Positions 1 to 8,667 of a stretch of DNA of 64,000 bases are shown piece by piece (the stretch's first letter is position 1; the number at the start of each line of letters is the position of its first letter). The translations under genes and the position numbers were made by a program. This stretch comes from Marinobacter subterrani (GTDB taxonomy: Bacteria > Pseudomonadota > Gammaproteobacteria > Pseudomonadales > Oleiphilaceae). The notes beneath the pieces are model-generated. The model had not been told where the DNA came from and made no database searches. It saw only the letters and a program-made list of their open reading frames with translations. The stretch covers positions 682,001 to 746,000 of the forward strand of contig NZ_LFBU01000001.1 of the NCBI RefSeq assembly GCF_001045555.1, written 5' to 3'.

Positions 1-345
1 CGCCAGGTTGCGGGGCAGGCAGTAACTGGAGACTCGCTGTAAGTCCGGGAAGGCCTCGCGCAACTGGCCCAGAATCTCCAGAAGGCGGCGCGTTGGCAGA
101 ACCATGGCGTCGCCATCCGCCAGAAAGACCCGACGTACGCTACCCAGGCTTCGGGCGGCCTTCTGAATATCATTCAGCACATCATCTGGTTTGCGGGCCC
201 GGAATTTCTTCTGGGGCTGCGTGTACATCTCACAAAAGGTGCATTTGTTCCAGGAGCAGCCATTAGTCACGGGAAGGATCAGTGATTTGGCTTCACTGGG
301 GGGCCGGAACACCGGCTCAACGTAGTCAATCGGAAAGCTGTACAT
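1..345 (-). CDS. Radical SAM protein, N-terminal part (cut by window edge)
   Basis: The gene starts at 345 on the minus strand and runs out of the window, leaving 115 codons. Residues 30-38 hold three cysteines spaced Cx4Cx2C (NGCSWNKCTFCEMY context). This fits a [4Fe-4S]/S-adenosylmethionine site in the radical SAM subfamily that carries one extra residue in the first gap. The text after it, with a DD-hydrophobic helix and a VFLADGDA strand, fits the start of a TIM barrel. It lies 46 bases downstream of sixA in the same direction. The substrate cannot be told, and the rest of the protein is not visible. Confidence 0.8.
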   Translation of the reverse strand, partial: MYSFPIDYVEPVFRPPSEAKSLILPVTNGCSWNKCTFCEMYTQPQKKFRARKPDDVLNDIQKAARSLGSVRRVFLADGDAMVLPTRRLLEILGQLREAFPDLQRVSSYCLPRNLA

Positions 346-391
346 AGTCTGGCTCGATTCGTCTGAATGCAGTTAGCAGATACTCCGAGTA

Positions 392-847
392 TCAGGGCAG
401 AAACTGTGCTTTCAGGTCCGCGCAGCCAGGGCCGACTACGGGCATGTCCAGCATCACTGCCTGGGAAGTCATGAACGGGATGCCCCGGCGGTGGGCATCC
501 ACCAGCAGGGTTGCGAGGCTGCCCACCAGAGGCATGTGGGACACAATCAGCAGCGGCGATTCGTGCTGCTCAATCAGGGCGTCGAGGCATTCTCCGGGGT
601 CATCGTCCGGCGTTATGAACATTTTCTCTTCGACCGGGCAATTCAGAATTTCAGAGACAATCGCCGCGGTTTGCCGGGCCCGCACATAGGGGCTGCTCCA
701 GATCAGTTTCGGGCGCCAGGGCGATTCCGCAATCCGCGCAGCCACTTCCGCGACACCCGAACGGCCGGATTCGGTTAATTCCCGCTCCTGATCCAGGGTA
801 TGCCACCCGGCCTCCCCGTGGCGCATGATCAGCAATTGCAAGGGCAA
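392..847 (-). CDS. sixA: Phosphohistidine phosphatase SixA
   Basis: This 151-residue protein belongs to the histidine phosphatase (phosphoglycerate mutase-like) superfamily. The RHGE motif at residues 9-12 supplies the nucleophile His10, and a second catalytic histidine sits near 104 in VSHMPLVG. The size fits SixA, which removes phosphate from His-phosphorylated proteins such as ArcB and the nitrogen-PTS proteins in E. coli. It follows gpsA by 18 bases on the same strand and is probably cotranscribed. The target protein in this organism is not shown by the sequence. Confidence 0.9.
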   Translation of the reverse strand: MPLQLLIMRHGEAGWHTLDQERELTESGRSGVAEVAARIAESPWRPKLIWSSPYVRARQTAAIVSEILNCPVEEKMFITPDDDPGECLDALIEQHESPLLIVSHMPLVGSLATLLVDAHRRGIPFMTSQAVMLDMPVVGPGCADLKAQFLP

Positions 848-865
848 CCTCCGCTTTGTGGCCGG

Positions 866-1933
866 CTACTGAGTAATCGTGCGCGGCAGAATAAACTCCA
901 CATCGGAATTCTGTACCGACATCATCAGGCTGTTGATAACGGCCTTGATGGAGGCGTTGCCATACAGAATCTCGTAGAGGCCACGAACCAGCGGCATATA
1001 AATGCCAATGGCTTCGGCCTTTTCCTTGACCAGTTTGAGGGTATAGATACCTTCAGCGACCTGCCCCAGTTCCGCCACTGCATCGTCCAGGTTCTGGCCC
1101 TGCCCCACAGCATAGCCCACCCGGAAATTCCGGCTCTTGGAGGAGGTACAGGTTACAATCAGATCCCCAACGCCTGCCAGCCCCATAAAGGTCATCGGAT
1201 TGGCGCCGAGACTCACCGCGAACCGGCTCATCTCCGCCAGGCCACGGGTGATCAGCATGGCCTTGGCGTTTTCGCCCATTTCCAGGGCGGAAGCCAGCCC
1301 CGCGACAATGGCATAGATGTTCTTGAGGGCACCGGCCAGTTCGACGCCGTATATGTCGACGTTGGCATAAACGCGGAAATACTCGCAGCCCAGCAGATCC
1401 TGCACGGCCCGACGCACATCCGGGTCCTTGGCGGCAATAACGGTGGCAGTCAGATCACGATTCACAATTTCGGCCGCGAGATTGGGCCCGCTCAGAACCC
1501 CGATACGGCAACGCGAAATTTCCTCCTGGAGAATTTCGCTCATCAGTTTGAAACCGTGTTCTTCAATACCCTTGGTCAAGCTGACAACAATCTGTTCATC
1601 GCGGAATTTGTCGGCATTTTCCCTGATAACCGCACGGAAAGCCTTGCTGGGTATGGCAACAAACACAATCTCGGCCTTGCTCACAGCATCGGCAAGATCA
1701 TTGGTGGGCTGAATATCGCCGGTCAGCTCGATGCCCGGCATATAGCGGCTGTTGATTCGGGTGGTGCGGATTTCCTCAGCCTGGGCGTCGCTGCGCATCC
1801 AGAAGTGAACGCGATGGCCGTTCTCGCCAAGCACTTTGGCCATGGCAGTGCCAAAACTGCCGCCACCCAGAACCGTTACGTCATGCACTGGCCCTGCTAC
1901 CCCGTTCTCCTGAGGCGTGTTTTTTTCAGACAT
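866..1933 (-). CDS. gpsA: Glycerol-3-phosphate dehydrogenase [NAD(P)+]
   Basis: This 355-residue cytoplasmic enzyme reduces dihydroxyacetone phosphate to sn-glycerol 3-phosphate for phospholipid synthesis. The nucleotide-binding GGGSFG loop is at residues 23-28 after a short N-terminal extension. The family markers SGPNLAAE, ALKNIYAI (catalytic lysine) and GLAGVGDLIVTC follow in order. It sits between the STAS protein (65 bases upstream) and sixA (18 bases downstream), all on the minus strand. The length is slightly above the usual 330-340 residues because of the N-terminal tail. A start nearer the Rossmann strand was not evident. Confidence 0.95.
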   Translation of the reverse strand: MSEKNTPQENGVAGPVHDVTVLGGGSFGTAMAKVLGENGHRVHFWMRSDAQAEEIRTTRINSRYMPGIELTGDIQPTNDLADAVSKAEIVFVAIPSKAFRAVIRENADKFRDEQIVVSLTKGIEEHGFKLMSEILQEEISRCRIGVLSGPNLAAEIVNRDLTATVIAAKDPDVRRAVQDLLGCEYFRVYANVDIYGVELAGALKNIYAIVAGLASALEMGENAKAMLITRGLAEMSRFAVSLGANPMTFMGLAGVGDLIVTCTSSKSRNFRVGYAVGQGQNLDDAVAELGQVAEGIYTLKLVKEKAEAIGIYMPLVRGLYEILYGNASIKAVINSLMMSVQNSDVEFILPRTITQ

Positions 1934-1998
1934 AGCTCTTCCGTTTTTTTGATGTCAGACGGGAAACCGGTATCTCGAGACGAAGCAAACGAGTGGCG

Positions 1999-2490
1999 TC
2001 AACCGGGCTCTTCACACTCCAGAGCGCGCACCAGATTCCTGAATTCTTCCCTGTTTCGACTGTTCAGGCCCATCAGCACCTTGTGGGCATCGAGCACCTT
2101 GTCCCGAACCTGCTGTTCACTGGCCCTGAGAACAGGAATTTCTTCAAGTTCTTCAATACGGGAGGCGGGCTCACGGACAATGATAAAGATCTTGTCGAAC
2201 CCCATGGATGTAATGATGCGGGTAATATCAGGATTGGTGGAAATCAGTGTGGGCAGGAAATGGCTCTGTTTCTGGGCCGCCATGGCAATCTTCGCCAGCA
2301 GGCCAAGAGTGGTGCTGTCGATGATCTCGGTTTCGGTGAGGTCAATGACCACGGTCTTGAACTCGGGATCCTGGGTGATGGTCTCAACCAGATTGTCCAG
2401 CGTCGAACACAGGTTCAGCCGGATTTCACCAATAAACTTCAGGACATAAATGCCCTGTTTTTCAGCTTGCAGGATCTTGTAACCAGCCAT
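1999..2490 (-). CDS. STAS-domain anti-anti-sigma factor-like protein (HsbA-type)
   Basis: This 163-residue protein has an N-terminal STAS domain (about residues 5-105) with the DSTTLG motif. Ser59, or Thr60, sits where SpoIIAA-type proteins are phosphorylated. A roughly 50-residue helical tail follows (REPASRIEELEE onward). The gene begins 14 bases after the stop of the receiver/PP2C phosphatase gene. That pairing is the classic partner-switch arrangement and resembles HsbR-HsbA of Pseudomonas aeruginosa, where HsbA controls FlgM and c-di-GMP output. The HsbA identity is inferred from domains and neighbour; the partner here is unknown. Confidence 0.8.
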   Translation of the reverse strand: MAGYKILQAEKQGIYVLKFIGEIRLNLCSTLDNLVETITQDPEFKTVVIDLTETEIIDSTTLGLLAKIAMAAQKQSHFLPTLISTNPDITRIITSMGFDKIFIIVREPASRIEELEEIPVLRASEQQVRDKVLDAHKVLMGLNSRNREEFRNLVRALECEEPG

Positions 2491-2504
2491 GCTTCACACT
2501 GCCA

Positions 2505-3713
2505 CTATTTCGACGAGGTGTTGTCTGATTCGTCCATGGTATCAGTAACCGACACTATAGCGATATCATCCGGCAACTCTGTAATCTCCTCGAGACCAAG
2601 AGCATCGCTAAGAGCTGCGATAGTGTGACGACCTCCTGAAACGAGTTCAAGTAGTGTCCTCTCCTTTTCATCAAGACTTTTTTCCCGGATAACCTCAAGT
2701 ATGCCGTCCGAAAACAGGGTCAGGTGAAAGGGCTTGTCCAACGGCACCTCGTAAACCTCCCATTCGGGCGCCTCAAATAGGCCCACCGGCAGCCCGCTAC
2801 CCTCCAGGAAGGCGGTCTCACCACCTTCGAAGGACAGAATGGGCATCGGGAAATGCGCCCCCACGGCATACCGCAAACTGCGGTCACTCACCGAGATAAT
2901 GCCAACAAATACCGTGACGTGTTTGCCTAGGCCGGTATCCAGCAACTCCGAGTTAATCCGCTGGAGGAAGCGTTCAGGGAACAGGATGTCGTCACTGGAG
3001 CCCCGGCGAAGGTTGCGCTGAAGCCGGTTGGTGAGGTTTTTCAGCAACACGGTCACGAAGGCCGAACTGGCGCCATGGCCGGATACATCGGCGATGTAGA
3101 CCAGAACCTTGTCGTCGGAGATGCGGAAGTAGTCAAGAAAATCACCGCTGAGGTACAACGATGGCTTGATCAGGTGGTCGATATGCAGGCCGCTCATCAC
3201 CTGCTCCCGTTCCGGCAACATCCGCAACTGAACCTTGCGTCCGGCGCGCTGGTCGGCACGCAGCTCGGCAATACCGTCGCGCAGATCCCGGTTGGCCTCT
3301 TCCAGTTCGTGGCGGTAGAGCTGGTTCAGCCGGTTGACCCGAACCCGGTCAAACAGCTTGCCGATGACATCATCCAGCGCGCCCTTATCGTCATTACAGG
3401 GCTTGAGGACAAAGTCCGCAGCACCGGCCCGCAACATACTGACCACATCCGCGCTGGATTCGCTGGTCGAACAGGCAACAATCGGCGTAAAGGTTTCAGC
3501 CTCTTCCAGCCTGCCGGCCAGATCCCGGATCGCTTCCGGGGACAGGTCTGCAAAGATGACATCCGGGATGTTATCGTCAAACAGTGCCCTGGCGGAGGCG
3601 AGATCCGGGTAGCCCGTGACGTAAAAACCCCTCGCTTCCAGATAGCGGGCGAGATCGGTTCGGGCTTTCACATCGGCATCAATAATCAGTATGCGCTCGG
3701 TGCGCGAAGTCAT
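2505..3713 (-). CDS. Response regulator with SpoIIE/PP2C-type phosphatase domain
   Basis: This 402-residue protein has a receiver domain at about 1-125, with phospho-acceptor Asp56 in FADLS and Lys104 in VLKPC. A helical linker (125-165) follows, then a SpoIIE-like PP2C domain. Metal-binding acidic residues appear in SGDFLDYF (Asp191), DVSGHG (Asp209), FSDGILE (Asp336) and PDDIAIVS. All motifs look intact, so a phosphorelay could control dephosphorylation of the STAS protein encoded next. P. aeruginosa HsbR has a further C-terminal HATPase kinase domain. Here the protein ends right after the phosphatase. Confidence 0.88.
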   Translation of the reverse strand: MTSRTERILIIDADVKARTDLARYLEARGFYVTGYPDLASARALFDDNIPDVIFADLSPEAIRDLAGRLEEAETFTPIVACSTSESSADVVSMLRAGAADFVLKPCNDDKGALDDVIGKLFDRVRVNRLNQLYRHELEEANRDLRDGIAELRADQRAGRKVQLRMLPEREQVMSGLHIDHLIKPSLYLSGDFLDYFRISDDKVLVYIADVSGHGASSAFVTVLLKNLTNRLQRNLRRGSSDDILFPERFLQRINSELLDTGLGKHVTVFVGIISVSDRSLRYAVGAHFPMPILSFEGGETAFLEGSGLPVGLFEAPEWEVYEVPLDKPFHLTLFSDGILEVIREKSLDEKERTLLELVSGGRHTIAALSDALGLEEITELPDDIAIVSVTDTMDESDNTSSK

Positions 3714-3827
3714 GGCAAATGCCCTAAACTACCAGCGATAAACGATAAATTGGGTTAATAAAGCCTATTCTGGCACGCCCCTGTGATATAACAAGGCCAG
3801 TTTTGTGAAATTGGGAGATTCCTGCTG

Positions 3828-5312
3828 ATGAGACGTGCCGTTAATGACCTTCTTGGGGCCTATGACAAGCTGATCATGGATCCGGTTCACGGCGGCATTC
3901 CACTCTACCGGCACGAGATCCAGGTTATCGACCACCCGCTGTTCCAGCGGCTGCGCAACATCTGCCAGAACGACATCCTGAGCCTGGTCTTCCCCGGCGC
4001 CACGCACTCGCGCTTCCTGCACAGCATTGGCGTGATGCATGTGGGTACCCGCATGTTCCGTTCGATGATCGACGCCTACCTCCGGGAACGCCAGTTGAGC
4101 GAACAGACTGACCTGAGCCTGAGCCAGTTGGACGCCATCGACTACCTCGCGAAAACCATCCGGCTTGGCTGCCTGCTGCATGACAGCGGCCATTCCAGTT
4201 TTTCGCACCAGTTTACCCAGGCCCGGCGCATCCGGGAGCTCATGTCGCATCCCGGGCGGTTCCGGGATCTCTGGCGCGGAGTCGACTACACGCTCTATCA
4301 CCCGGTTGAACCCGACGAACTGGAGCACGAGCATTACTCGGTACGTGTCGCCCACGATGTTCTCTCTGCGGTAGACCTTGAGGGTGCCGGCCTTCATGCC
4401 GCAGACGTAATCGGCATCATGGAAACCACCGAGGTGAAGCCAAGCGAAACCTTCTGCCGCCACGCCCGGACCTTCTGGGCCTTCATTGCCGGTGAGGATG
4501 CCGCGGCCGGTTCCCCGCTGAGCGACAATATTCCAGGGCTGGTGATGGACCTGCTGTCATCCATCGTGTCCGGCGAGATCGATGCCGACCGGGCCGACTA
4601 CATGCTGCGGGACGGCTTCCATTCCTCAGTGACCATTGGCGGCTTCAACCTGGACCACCTGCTGAGCAACCTGCGTTTTGGCTGGGATGTCGCCGAACCC
4701 TGGCTCGGGCTGGCCATTACCCAGAAGGGCCTGGGTGCACTGGAAGACTTCGTCTACAGCCGCCACCAGATGTACCGCAAGGTGTATGCCCATAAGACCG
4801 CCCTTGGTTTTGACTGGCTGCTGCGCGAGGCAATCAATGAGGTGCTGGACGACCCGGATAACTTCGAGTGGGTGGACACCTGCCTGAGCGACATGTCCTA
4901 TTTCGCGGAACTGACCGACAACTTTTTCTGGGAAGCCTTCCGGAAAGTGGCGAGAAAGCACCCCAAAAGCTTTTCATTCTGCATTGTAAACCGGGTCAAG
5001 CTGAACCACCTGGATACCCGGGAAGACCTGTCCGCCAAGGGTATCGGCAGGCACAGTGCGTGGCTGGCCCAGGAACTGCAACTGAACCCGACCCAGGTCG
5101 TCACCTGCTCGATGCGGGCCCGGTTCTCCAACATCCAGGATAACTTCAACGGCATCAAGGTCCTGGTTCGGGAGCCTATTCACAGATCCCGGTCGCTGAA
5201 GAAGATCACCGATGTCAGCGCCTTCTTCAGCAAGTTCAGTGACGGGACGATCACCCACTTCTACACCCGCCCGGACGTGACCACCGGCAATCTTTCCCCA
5301 ATCACCGAGTAG
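3828..5312 (+). CDS. HD-superfamily phosphohydrolase (dNTPase-like)
   Basis: This 494-residue cytoplasmic protein of the COG1078 type has the family opening, a DPVHGGIPL stretch near residue 18. His60 and His65 lie in [13 protein letters not shown], the HD doublet is HDSGH at 118-122, and a later acidic motif is [14 protein letters not shown]. These match the metal site of HD enzymes that hydrolyse nucleotides, including dGTPase relatives. The substrate is not determined. A GGGAGA Shine-Dalgarno sequence lies about eight bases before the ATG. The gene diverges from the phosphatase gene, and its 3' end overlaps the convergent flavoprotein gene by 11 bases. Confidence 0.88.
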   Translation: MRRAVNDLLGAYDKLIMDPVHGGIPLYRHEIQVIDHPLFQRLRNICQNDILSLVFPGATHSRFLHSIGVMHVGTRMFRSMIDAYLRERQLSEQTDLSLSQLDAIDYLAKTIRLGCLLHDSGHSSFSHQFTQARRIRELMSHPGRFRDLWRGVDYTLYHPVEPDELEHEHYSVRVAHDVLSAVDLEGAGLHAADVIGIMETTEVKPSETFCRHARTFWAFIAGEDAAAGSPLSDNIPGLVMDLLSSIVSGEIDADRADYMLRDGFHSSVTIGGFNLDHLLSNLRFGWDVAEPWLGLAITQKGLGALEDFVYSRHQMYRKVYAHKTALGFDWLLREAINEVLDDPDNFEWVDTCLSDMSYFAELTDNFFWEAFRKVARKHPKSFSFCIVNRVKLNHLDTREDLSAKGIGRHSAWLAQELQLNPTQVVTCSMRARFSNIQDNFNGIKVLVREPIHRSRSLKKITDVSAFFSKFSDGTITHFYTRPDVTTGNLSPITE

Positions 5313-6333
5313 CCGGCGGCAACGCCATCAATTCGGTAACCAGACCACAAGCGCTGTCGAAGGCGCCTTCAACCCGCCCGCCACTGAGCCAGTCGCCGGC
5401 AAGCCCGATATTGTGGCCGGGAAACCAGAGATGGCCCGGCTGCTCGCCGCCCTCGGATTTTGCATAGAGCCAGCGATGGGTGACAACCTCATCTGGCCCG
5501 GCAGCAAAACCGGTTACCTCACGGAAGGCTTCCAACAAGTCCTGGGCAACCTCCTTCGCCGGGCTCTCAATGTGCTGCTCCGTCCAGGCCGGGCTGGCGT
5601 GAATCACCCACCACTGGCCGTGATCGTCACGGCCAGGCTTGCTGGAATTGTTGGCCACCCAGAACAGCGCCGGATGCTGGCAACGCATGCCCTCGTGATG
5701 TGGCCACGGCGAAACCGGGAAATGCGCCGCCACCGCCCAGCATGGCAATACCCGTTTTACCGGATCATCAAGGAAGGCAGCCAGGTCGCGCAGGCCGCTG
5801 GCTACAAGCAGATCCCGTGCCTGGGCCGGTGGTGCGGTGATGATCGCCTGGTCAAATTCACCGAGATGCTTGCCGTCGGTGTCAAAGACCGACCACAACT
5901 GGTCTTTTCGGGCCAGCTTCCCTACCCGGGTTTCGGCAACCACACGGACATGGGCCGACAGGCCCCGGGTAATCGCCGTCATCCGGGGCGCGCCAACGTA
6001 ACGGGCCTCTTCGGGAAACGGCTGCCACTCGCCGTCCGGGGTCTGGAAGCCAAACCGGCCGTGCCAGGGGGCAAAGCTCTGCTCACCGGCGAATTTCCGA
6101 AGGAACGGCAGGAACCCGGGGTTTCGTGAGGTGAAGTACTGGGCGCCGATATCGGCGGAACCACCGGGAACGCGCTTTGCAGCGAGGCGCCCCCCGGGGC
6201 CGCGGCTTTTCTCGAATACCGTCACGTCGTGGCCTCGAGTCTTCAGTTGAAGGGCTGCTGTCAGGCCTGCCAGGCCTGAACCAACAACTGCGACCCGACG
6301 TATAACAGGTGAAACAAAGGATTGATTAAACAT
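5302..6333 (-). CDS. Renalase-like NAD(P)/FAD-dependent oxidoreductase
   Basis: The 343-residue protein opens with a dinucleotide-binding loop (VVGSGLAGL, about residues 16-24). The second FAD motif is [12 protein letters not shown], and the C-terminal half has [16 protein letters not shown], typical of FAD binding near the isoalloxazine ring. This matches the COG3380 (renalase-like amine oxidase) family. The substrate is unknown. It is transcribed away from the lipid-modification operon, with its start 116 bases from that operon's first gene. Its 3' end overlaps the convergent HD gene by 11 bases. Confidence 0.85.
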   Translation of the reverse strand: MFNQSFVSPVIRRVAVVGSGLAGLTAALQLKTRGHDVTVFEKSRGPGGRLAAKRVPGGSADIGAQYFTSRNPGFLPFLRKFAGEQSFAPWHGRFGFQTPDGEWQPFPEEARYVGAPRMTAITRGLSAHVRVVAETRVGKLARKDQLWSVFDTDGKHLGEFDQAIITAPPAQARDLLVASGLRDLAAFLDDPVKRVLPCWAVAAHFPVSPWPHHEGMRCQHPALFWVANNSSKPGRDDHGQWWVIHASPAWTEQHIESPAKEVAQDLLEAFREVTGFAAGPDEVVTHRWLYAKSEGGEQPGHLWFPGHNIGLAGDWLSGGRVEGAFDSACGLVTELMALPPATR

Positions 6334-6449
6334 GGTTTATGGCGCATCCAATTCCGGTGGTCAGATCGTACAACCGAACAGCTATCAAGGTCAGTGGTTT
6401 TGCTGACTGCACGTTCACGGTTTCATTTTTGGTAAAGGGCAAGCAGGGT

Positions 6450-7406
6450 ATGACCCGAGTGCAACACTGGTTTACAAATATACTGCGATGGTTTGACTCC
6501 GAGGCCGGCTCGGACAGCGTTGACACATCGTCACGATCGTTCAATTTTATACGCGTCCTTCCATTTATCGCCCTTCACCTGGCTTGTTTACTGGCTTTCT
6601 ATACGGGCGTCAGCGCTTTCGCACTGGGGTTTGCGATCGCCTTCTTTGTGGTACGCATGTTCGCCATTACCGGATTCTACCACCGCTATTTTGCCCACAA
6701 GACCTTCAAAACCAGTCGCCCGGCCCAGTTCCTGTTTGCCATTCTTGGCGCCAGCGCTGCCCAACGCGGGCCCTTGTGGTGGGCGGCCCATCATCGCCAC
6801 CACCATCAGCATTCCGATCAGGAGCAGGACCTGCACTCACCGCATCAGGGCGGTTTCTGGTGGTCGCATATGGGCTGGTTTACCTGCGATGCCGGGTTTG
6901 TCACCGAAGAACGCCGAATCCGGGATTGGCTGAAGTTTCCCGAACTCAGGCTGATTAACCGGTTTGACTCACTGGTGCCGGCGGCGGCCGCCCTTGGTAT
7001 CTATGCTCTCGGCGAGGCCCTGGCCGCCTGGGCGCCTGGTCTCGGAACCAACGGGCTGCAACTGTTGGTCTGGGGATTCTTTGTTTCCACGGTTGTGCTG
7101 TTCCACGCGACCGTTTCCATCAACTCGCTGTCACACGTCTGGGGCAAGCGCCGGTTCAACACCACCGATGACAGCCGGAACAACTTCTGGCTGGCGCTGA
7201 TCACGCTGGGCGAAGGCTGGCACAATAATCACCACCGTTGGCCACAGTCGGTGCGCCAGGGCTTTCGCTGGTATGAGATAGACATCACCTGGTACGGCTT
7301 GTGGCTGATGTCAAAGCTCGGAATCATCTGGGATCTGAACCCGATTCCGCAGCACATTCAGGACGAAACTCGCGAACTCGACAGAGCGAGGAGGAACAGG
7401 CAATGA
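6450..7406 (+). CDS. Acyl-CoA/fatty-acid desaturase (membrane di-iron)
   Basis: This integral membrane di-iron enzyme of the delta-9 type inserts a double bond into an acyl chain. From the start used here it has 318 residues. The three histidine boxes are HRYFAH (78-83), HHRHHHQH (114-121) and HNNHH (258-262), with hydrophobic segments at about 35-75, 175-195 and 200-222. The open frame extends back to 6339. The extra 37 residues are not desaturase-like and would leave only five bases to the divergent gene, so 6450 is preferred. It begins an operon whose next gene overlaps it by four bases. Confidence 0.88.
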   Translation: MTRVQHWFTNILRWFDSEAGSDSVDTSSRSFNFIRVLPFIALHLACLLAFYTGVSAFALGFAIAFFVVRMFAITGFYHRYFAHKTFKTSRPAQFLFAILGASAAQRGPLWWAAHHRHHHQHSDQEQDLHSPHQGGFWWSHMGWFTCDAGFVTEERRIRDWLKFPELRLINRFDSLVPAAAALGIYALGEALAAWAPGLGTNGLQLLVWGFFVSTVVLFHATVSINSLSHVWGKRRFNTTDDSRNNFWLALITLGEGWHNNHHRWPQSVRQGFRWYEIDITWYGLWLMSKLGIIWDLNPIPQHIQDETRELDRARRNRQ

Positions 7407-7870
7407 CAACGGCCTCAAAAATCGAAGTCGGTAGGCGCAACCCGGCGGTGCCGGCAACACTCGAGAATTTTCGGGCGCTGTTCAATGAACTCGACAAGGG
7501 CAACCTGAACAAGCTCTCCCGGGTGTACAGCGAAAACATCCGGTTCCAGGATCCTCTGGGCACGGTTCACGGGCTGGATGAACTCACCCGCTACTTCGCC
7601 GGCGCCTACGCCAACGTTATTGCCTGCCGTTTCGAGTTTGGTGACGCGGTGGTTCAAGGTGGCGTTGCAGCGCTTCCCTGGGTGATGCACCTGCGCCACA
7701 AGCGTATCCGCAAGGGCCGGGAGGTGCAGGTTCAGGGCATGAGCCACATTGAGATTCGCGATGGCATGGTGTGCTACCACCGTGACTATTTTGACGCCGG
7801 CGAGATGCTCTATGAGAACCTGCCGGTGGTTGGTGGTCTCATTCGCTGGATAAAGGATCAGGCAGGATGA
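7403..7870 (+). CDS. NTF2/SnoaL-like protein
   Basis: The 155-residue protein has the pattern of a small NTF2-like alpha/beta cone. An N-terminal helix (FRALFNELDKGN) is followed by YSENIRFQDPLG, then by strands through GMSHIEIRDGMVCYHRDYFDAGEML. Such proteins bind hydrophobic ligands or act as small isomerases and cyclases. The exact function is unknown. The ATG overlaps the desaturase stop (ATGA) and follows a strong GAGGAG ribosome site. The next gene overlaps it in the same way, so translational coupling is likely. A lipid-pathway role is inferred from context only. Confidence 0.82.
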   Translation: MTTASKIEVGRRNPAVPATLENFRALFNELDKGNLNKLSRVYSENIRFQDPLGTVHGLDELTRYFAGAYANVIACRFEFGDAVVQGGVAALPWVMHLRHKRIRKGREVQVQGMSHIEIRDGMVCYHRDYFDAGEMLYENLPVVGGLIRWIKDQAG

Positions 7871-8667
7871 GTGACCGACTCCAGGAAACCTCGAATATCT
7901 GGATCACCGGCGCCAGTTCCGGCATCGGCGAATCCGTAACCCGGGCACTGGCCCGCGGCGGGCATCGGCTGGTTATCACCGGCAGGCGAAAAGGGGCTCT
8001 GGATGAACTCGCTTCAGCCGCACCCGACCGGATTACCGCCGCTGCGGCGGATACCACCAGCAAGGAAGATCTTCAGGGAGTTGCCGGCATACTCGAAGAT
8101 AACGGCGACCTGAACATGGTGATCCTCAACGCCGGCACCTGTGACTACCTCGACGTCGCCAACTACCGCAGTGATGTGATCGAAAAGAACATTCACACCA
8201 ATGTGATTGGCACGGCACGCTGCCTGGATATTGCCCTGCCCGCCCTGCGCCGCACCCGGGCCAAAGGCAAACCGGCCACCATTGTGATTGTCAGTTCCTC
8301 GGCCTGGTGGTTCCCGTTCGGACGGGCCGAGGGTTACGGTGCCTCCAAGGCCGCTCTGAGCTATTTTGCGCACTCCCTCAGGGCGGACCTGGCGGCAGAG
8401 GGTATCGACGTGGTGGTGGTATCACCGGGTTTTGTCAAAACACCGCTGACCGACCGTAATGATTTCCCGATGCCATTTCTGGTTTCAGCCGAAGACGCCG
8501 CCGAGAGAATCGTCAGCGGCCTGGCCCGCGGCCACAATGACATCGCCTTTCCCAAGCGTTTCACCTGGATGCTGAAAGTGCTTGGCGCCCTTCCCCGGCC
8601 CCTGATAGACCGTATGTCGGCTGCCATGGCTCGAAAAAGTAACAGCGAACAGGAAAACAGTGGATGA
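7867..8667 (+). CDS. Short-chain dehydrogenase/reductase
   Basis: This is a 266-residue classical SDR. The cofactor loop GASSGIG is at residues 15-21, NAG follows the fourth strand, and the catalytic Ser and Tyr-x3-Lys appear in IVSSSAWW and YGASKA. The family is NAD(P)-dependent. The substrate could be an oxidised or keto lipid, judging from neighbours, but nothing in the sequence proves it. Start and stop overlap the flanking genes by four bases each. An SDR of this kind recurs beside DUF1365 and CFA-like genes in operons controlled by RpoE-ChrR or LitR in other proteobacteria. Confidence 0.9.
   Translation: MSDRLQETSNIWITGASSGIGESVTRALARGGHRLVITGRRKGALDELASAAPDRITAAAADTTSKEDLQGVAGILEDNGDLNMVILNAGTCDYLDVANYRSDVIEKNIHTNVIGTARCLDIALPALRRTRAKGKPATIVIVSSSAWWFPFGRAEGYGASKAALSYFAHSLRADLAAEGIDVVVVSPGFVKTPLTDRNDFPMPFLVSAEDAAERIVSGLARGHNDIAFPKRFTWMLKVLGALPRPLIDRMSAAMARKSNSEQENSG

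Noticed and set aside
800..2449. A 549-codon frame antisense to gpsA and the STAS gene
   Set aside because: It crosses two well-supported genes and has no family-like content.
6339..6449. Longer start of the desaturase
   Set aside because: The extra residues are not desaturase-like and would leave no room for a promoter next to the divergent gene.
6334..6449. RpoE-ChrR or LitR site before the lipid operon
   Set aside because: A GTACAA and some AT-rich parts are present, but no complete operator or sigma-E promoter could be made out.
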